From positions 43,650,156 through 43,714,155 of the forward strand of contig OZ025252.1 of assembly GCA_964019135.1 (NCBI GenBank): a stretch of DNA of 64,000 bases, written 5' to 3'. Numbering within the stretch: the first letter of the stretch is position 1; every line of letters starts with the position of its first letter. Under the pieces are notes generated by a model that saw only the letters and a program-made list of their open reading frames with translations, searched no databases and was not told where the DNA came from. Origin of the DNA: Arenicola marina (Eukaryota; Annelida; Polychaeta; Arenicolidae). Shown here one piece after another: positions 60,212 through 64,000 of this stretch. A program made the translations under genes and the position numbers.

Positions 60212-62150
60212 ATGAGGGTTCAGGGACTCTGCCTTGGTGTCCTCCTCAACGTGTTCCTGTCCTCTCACAATGGCGCCTGTGGCATGTCTCTCGCGTGGTT
60301 GCGCAACACCTGGACGTCAGACAGCGCTTCTGAAGACACGGACCAACTAACCCGTCGTGACGATTCAGGTGAGTGTCTGATTGGCGTTAATGGAGGCCTA
60401 CTCTATTCTGGGGAGTGTTTGGGTAATCCGGAAGTTCGTGCCCTGTATTCTGGGGAGTATTTGCATGGTTAATCTCCTGTATTCTGGGGATGTTCGATTA
60501 TCAAATCAGGGGCGGGTGCAGGAATCCTTGAAAGGGAGGCGGGGGGGGGGGCACAATAAAGAAAATGTGACGACTGGGGGTGGCAAATACTTTGAAATCG
60601 ACGGGGCACAGATATACTTTAGGGTCTGAAAGAGGGGGGCACGTTCTCTCTGTGCCCTGCCCATCCCCCCTGGACACGCTCATGTTAATGTCCTGTATTC
60701 TGGGGCGTGTTTGATTACTCCGGGATTTAATGTCCTGTATTCTGGGGCGTGTTTGATTACTCCGGGATTTAATGTCCTGTATTCTGGGGCGTGTTTGATT
60801 ACTCCGGGATTTAATGTCCTGTATTCTGGGGCGTGTTTGATTACTCCGGGATTTAATGTCCTGTATTCTGGGGCGTGTTTGATTACTCCGGGATTTAATG
60901 TCCTGTATTCTGGGGCGTGTTTGATTACTCCGGGATTTAATGTCCTGTATTCTGGGGCGTGTTTGATTACTCCGGGATTTAATGTCCTGTATTCTGGGGC
61001 GTGTTTGATTACTCCGGGATTTAATGTCCTGTATTCTGGGGCGTGTTTGATTACTCCGGGATTTAATGTCCTGTATTCTGGGGCGTGTTTGATTACTCCG
61101 GGATTTAATGTCCTGTATTCTGGGGCGTGTTTGATTACTCCGGGATTTAATGTCCTGTATTCTTCTGATTGGTTAATCCTGGAGCTAACATGTATTCTGG
61201 CATCTTGAAGTTAATATCGCCTTAAATTTGATTGGTATATATGGATCCTAACTTTGATTGGCATATATGGACCCTGACTTTGATCAGTATATATCACCAC
61301 ATATATAACTTTGATTGATATATATCCCCACTAACTTTGATTGGTATATATTGCCCTTAACTTTGATTGGTATATATTGCCCCTGACTTTGATTGTCATA
61401 ATTGCACCCTAACTTTGATTAGTATATATGGACCCTAAATTTGATTGGTTTATATGAATTCTAACTTTGATTGCTATGATTAAACCTTAACTTTGATTGG
61501 TATATATCGTCCTTAACTTTGATTGGTATATATCGTCCCTAACTTTGATTGGTACATATCGTCCTTAACTTTGACTGTATGTATCGTCCTTAACTTTGAT
61601 TGGTATATATCGTCCCTAACTTTGATTGGTATATATCGCCCCTAACTTTGATTGGTGTATATGGACCCTAACTTTGATTGGTATATATAGACCCCAACAT
61701 TCATTGGTATAATTAGACTCCAATTTTGATTGGTATATGTGGACCCAAACTTTGATTGATATGATTAGACTCCAACTTTGATTGGTATATATGGACCCCA
61801 ACTTTGATTGGTATATATCGCCCCTAACTTTTTGATTGGTTTATATCGCCCCTAACTTTGATTGGTATGTATCGACCCTAACTTCGATTGGTATAAATAG
61901 GCCCCAACCTTGATCGGTACGTCGACCGTGATGACATCAGTCTGATGACATGCCTGTCTCCCCTGACAGCGGGATCGTGTGGTAATCCGGCCATCAGGCC
62001 TCGGGTGTTCGGCCGGATCTGGGGAGGGAGAGTGAGCCGACCCCACAGCTGGCCCTGGATGGTCTCGCTGCAGCTGGAGGGCAGACACTTCTGTGGCGGC
62101 ACCCTGATCAACGACCGGTGGGTCCTCAGCGCGGCCCACTGCCAGCACGC
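60212..62150 (+). CDS. Serine protease gene C (first two exons only)
   Basis: Exon 60212-60368 encodes a signal peptide (hydrophobic [11 protein letters not shown]) and a short acidic/basic pro-region ending TRRDDS. Exon 61970-62150 continues in phase (G|CG) with the start of an S1 protease: a Cys-containing linker, [15 protein letters not shown] at the activation site (IWGG where IVGG is usual) and SAAHC with the catalytic His. It ends at a donor GC|GTAAGT, matching exon 4 of genes A and B in extent. No trefoil exons were seen in intron 1, which is filled with 42-bp and 26-bp repeats. The exons carrying Asp and Ser are not in the window; they may lie beyond 64000 or be lost. The alternative in-frame GTG at 60209 is not needed. 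Confidence 0.75.
60685..61165 (+). repeat. 42-bp minisatellite in intron 1 of gene C
   Basis: About 11 virtually identical copies of a unit with TGTCCTGTATTCTGGGGCGT and GTTTGATTACTCCGGGATTT. Diverged copies of the CTGTATTCTGGGG part precede it from about 60400, directly after the exon 1 donor. The 165-codon open frame is an artefact of the 42-bp length. Confidence 0.95.
61215..61920 (+). repeat. 26-bp degenerate repeat in intron 1 of gene C
   Basis: About 26 diverged copies of AACTTTGATTGGTATATATC plus a C-rich hexamer, reaching to within 50 bp of exon 2. Confidence 0.9.
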
Positions 62151-62999
62151 GTAAGTGACACGGGCCGACCCCCCTCCCCCCTATCTCTGCAGCCCACTGC
62201 CAGCACGCGTAAGTGACACTGGCCGACCCCCCCTCCTATCTCTGCAGCCCACTGCCAGCACGCGTAAGTGACACTGGCCGGCCCCACAACCCCTATCTCT
62301 GCAGCCCACTGCCAGCACGCGTAAGTGACACGGGCCGACCCCCTCCCCCTATCTCTGCAGCCCACTGCCAGCACGCGTAAGTGACAGGGGCCGACCCCCC
62401 CCCCTCTATCTCTGCAGCCCACTGCCAGCACGCGTAAGTGACACGGGCCGACCCCCGCCCCCTATCTCTGCAACCCACTGCCAGCACGCGTAAGTGACAC
62501 GGGCCGACCCCCCCCCCCCTATCTCTGCGGCCCACTGCCAGCACGCGTAAGTGACACTGGCCGACCCTCCCCCCCCCCCCACCCGATCTCTGCAGCCCAC
62601 TGCCAGCACACGTAAGTGACACGGGCCGACCCCCCCCCCCTATCTCCGCAGCCCAATGCCAGCACGCGTAAGTGAAACTGGCCGACCCCCCCCCCCCTCC
62701 CCTATCCCTGCAGCCCACTGCCAGCACGCGTAAGTGACACGGGCCAATCCGCCCCCCCCCCCCAACATCCGTCCCCATTACCTCCGCAGCCCAATACCAG
62801 CACGCGTAAGTGACACTGGCCAACCCCCTCCCCCCCCCCTATCTCTGCAGCCCACCGTAAGTGACACTGGCTGACCCCCTCCCCCCCCCCTATCTCTGCA
62901 CTGCCAGCACGCGTAAGAGACACAGGCGAATCCGCCCCGCCCCCCCCCTCCCCAACATCCGCCCCCCTTAACTCCGCAGCCCACTGCGAGCACGCGTTT
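62129..62999 (+). repeat. Array of acceptor-miniexon-donor units after the catalytic-His exon
   Basis: Fifteen copies, counting the exon end itself, of CCCACTGCCAGCACGC followed in nearly all by GTAAG. From the second copy on, most are preceded by a C-rich tract and CTATCTCTGCAG, a good polypyrimidine-AG acceptor. The 16-base core is the end of exon 2 (codons for A-H-C-Q-H). Unit length varies around 53-63 bp with the C-tract. Copies near the end are decayed and the last runs into a poly-T tract at 62998. Confidence 0.9.
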
Positions 63000-63061
63000 T
63001 TTTTTTTTTTTTTTTTTTCACTTCATCATGCCATGATTCTATGGAAAAGTTAGAGAATTAA

Positions 63062-63136
63062 ATTCAGCTATTTATATATCCTCTATATCCATTATATATC
63101 CTCTATATCCATTATATATCCTCTATATCCATTATG
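63062..63136 (+). repeat. 20-bp repeat, three to four copies
   Basis: Tandem TATATCCTCTATATCCATTA in AT-rich sequence after the poly-T tract. Confidence 0.85.
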
Positions 63137-63246
63137 CGAAATTTCTAGAACAGAGTGAAGTCGATATCCCGATTAGCAACTACTTCTCGCCGCCTACATT
63201 CTGCTGTGGGACCAATGAATTTCTTTACTATAAAACATAACATGAC

Positions 63247-63516
63247 ATGAAGGCTTTCGGCATCGATACAAATTCTTGGGAGGACCTAGCATTCGAAAAG
63301 AGGGAATGGTCACATGTCGTGCGTGAGGGAATGGCCCACGACGACGGGCTCTGGTTTGACAAACTGGGCTTGAAACGCAAATCTAGTCACCCAGTGAGTA
63401 CAAACCAAGACCTATCGACAGGTCATCGATGCGACAACTGCGGGAAGCTCTGTCGGTCACAGATAGGCTTATTCAGTCATAAGCGCAAATGCCGCGACGC
63501 AAATTGTATCACTTGA
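63247..63516 (+). mobile_element. Non-LTR retrotransposon remnant (C-terminal end of ORF2)
   Basis: An 89-codon frame with features seen at the C-termini of LINE ORF2 proteins: a Trp-containing helix (SWEDLAFEKREWSHVVREGM) followed by a CDNCGKLCRSQIGLFSHKRKC zinc-finger-like motif, the usual C-x2-C-x-GLxSHxRxC form. The upstream reverse transcriptase is absent, so the copy is 5'-truncated. The sequence after the stop (CGTCTTTCGCTGACGGATGG) fits a LINE 3' tail. The clade is not determined. Confidence 0.65.
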
Positions 63517-64000
63517 AATCTAACAAAGCTGAAAAAATCTATCGTCTTTCGCTGACGGATGGATGCCAACCAACCAAAACATAAATAGAATTGTCTCGAC
63601 GTACGCACTCGAATATCAACAACAGCAGGGGGTACTTCTCACCTTCACCATGCAATTGGCTAAATACCTGTATGTATGGTCTCAATGCGTCTTATAATGC
63701 TGCAACTTGAAATAATAAGATTTATTGCCTAATCTGGCATATACCTCTTGGTCCTTAAAAATGCCAGTGACATTTAAACATCTTTTACAAATATGATACC
63801 ACATTGCATTCAGTAGTTACTGAATAAGTATTGTTTTACTTGTTTACCCTTCTTAGAAGTTAGCGCGTGTACAAGATATCGATTAGCCCATAATACCTTT
63901 TAAAAGCGACGTGGCATTATCTGGGTCGCTAGCGTCATCAGTCATCTTCAATCCTGCTGTAACCTTTGATCCAATCAAGGTTCATCTGCGTACTTTGTCT
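63517..64000. other. Right end of window, no gene recognised
   Basis: LINE 3' flank and AT-rich sequence. No further protease exon was identified. Confidence 0.5.

Noticed and set aside
60711..61208. 165-codon frame with a 14-residue repeat
   Set aside because: 42-bp intronic minisatellite, multiple of three.

Overview
This looks like a window of an animal nuclear genome. Genes are split by canonical GT-AG introns, exons are short and carry animal domain architectures (RDH-type short-chain dehydrogenases, P-type trefoil plus chymotrypsin-fold proteases, a Rho-like GTPase), and there are tRNA-derived SINE, MITE-like and LINE remnants and very abundant minisatellites. The repeat style and gene content fit an invertebrate deuterostome, most likely a cephalochordate such as amphioxus. 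That assignment is inference, because no diagnostic sequence could be compared.

Layout. 1-3605: 3' half of a retinol-dehydrogenase-like gene (RDH copy 1, exons 4-7). 3640-9566: three tandem arrays (45-bp, 20-bp and 33-bp units) with a SINE inserted in one of them. 9567-12150: no gene seen. 12228-19886: a complete seven-exon RDH paralogue (copy 2). 21196-25561 (minus strand): a 1205-residue protein joining a long acidic low-complexity region to a divergent Rho-like GTPase domain. 28600-34932: two unrecognised basic proteins, the first preceded by an 18-copy array that repeats its start codon, the second probably frameshifted. 35225-39735: a 4.5-kb C-rich array. 40752-46319 and 48542-54395: tandem paralogues, each encoding signal peptide, basic pro-region, two trefoil domains and a serine protease (454 aa each). 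60212-62150: the first two exons of a third protease gene, followed by a repeat array and a LINE remnant.

The most striking signal is that the minisatellites are not placed at random. Many are built from pieces of the genes that carry the splice junction, the stop codon or the start codon: a 46-bp unit holding the donor of trefoil exon 1 (36 and 29 copies), a unit holding both acceptor and donor around the catalytic-His codon (15 copies), acceptor-bearing units in RDH introns, a 33-bp unit starting at the RDH stop codon, and a 53-bp unit holding an ATG. Stages run from a fresh two-copy duplication (position 982) to exact-register arrays of dozens. Paralogues differ in copy number, so expansion continued after gene duplication.

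The genes do not form an evident pathway. The RDH pair would be membrane-anchored NADP(H)-dependent oxidoreductases. The proteases would be secreted, mucus- or gut-type enzymes. The GTPase-like protein may be a cytoplasmic or membrane-associated scaffold. All functions are inferred from domains.
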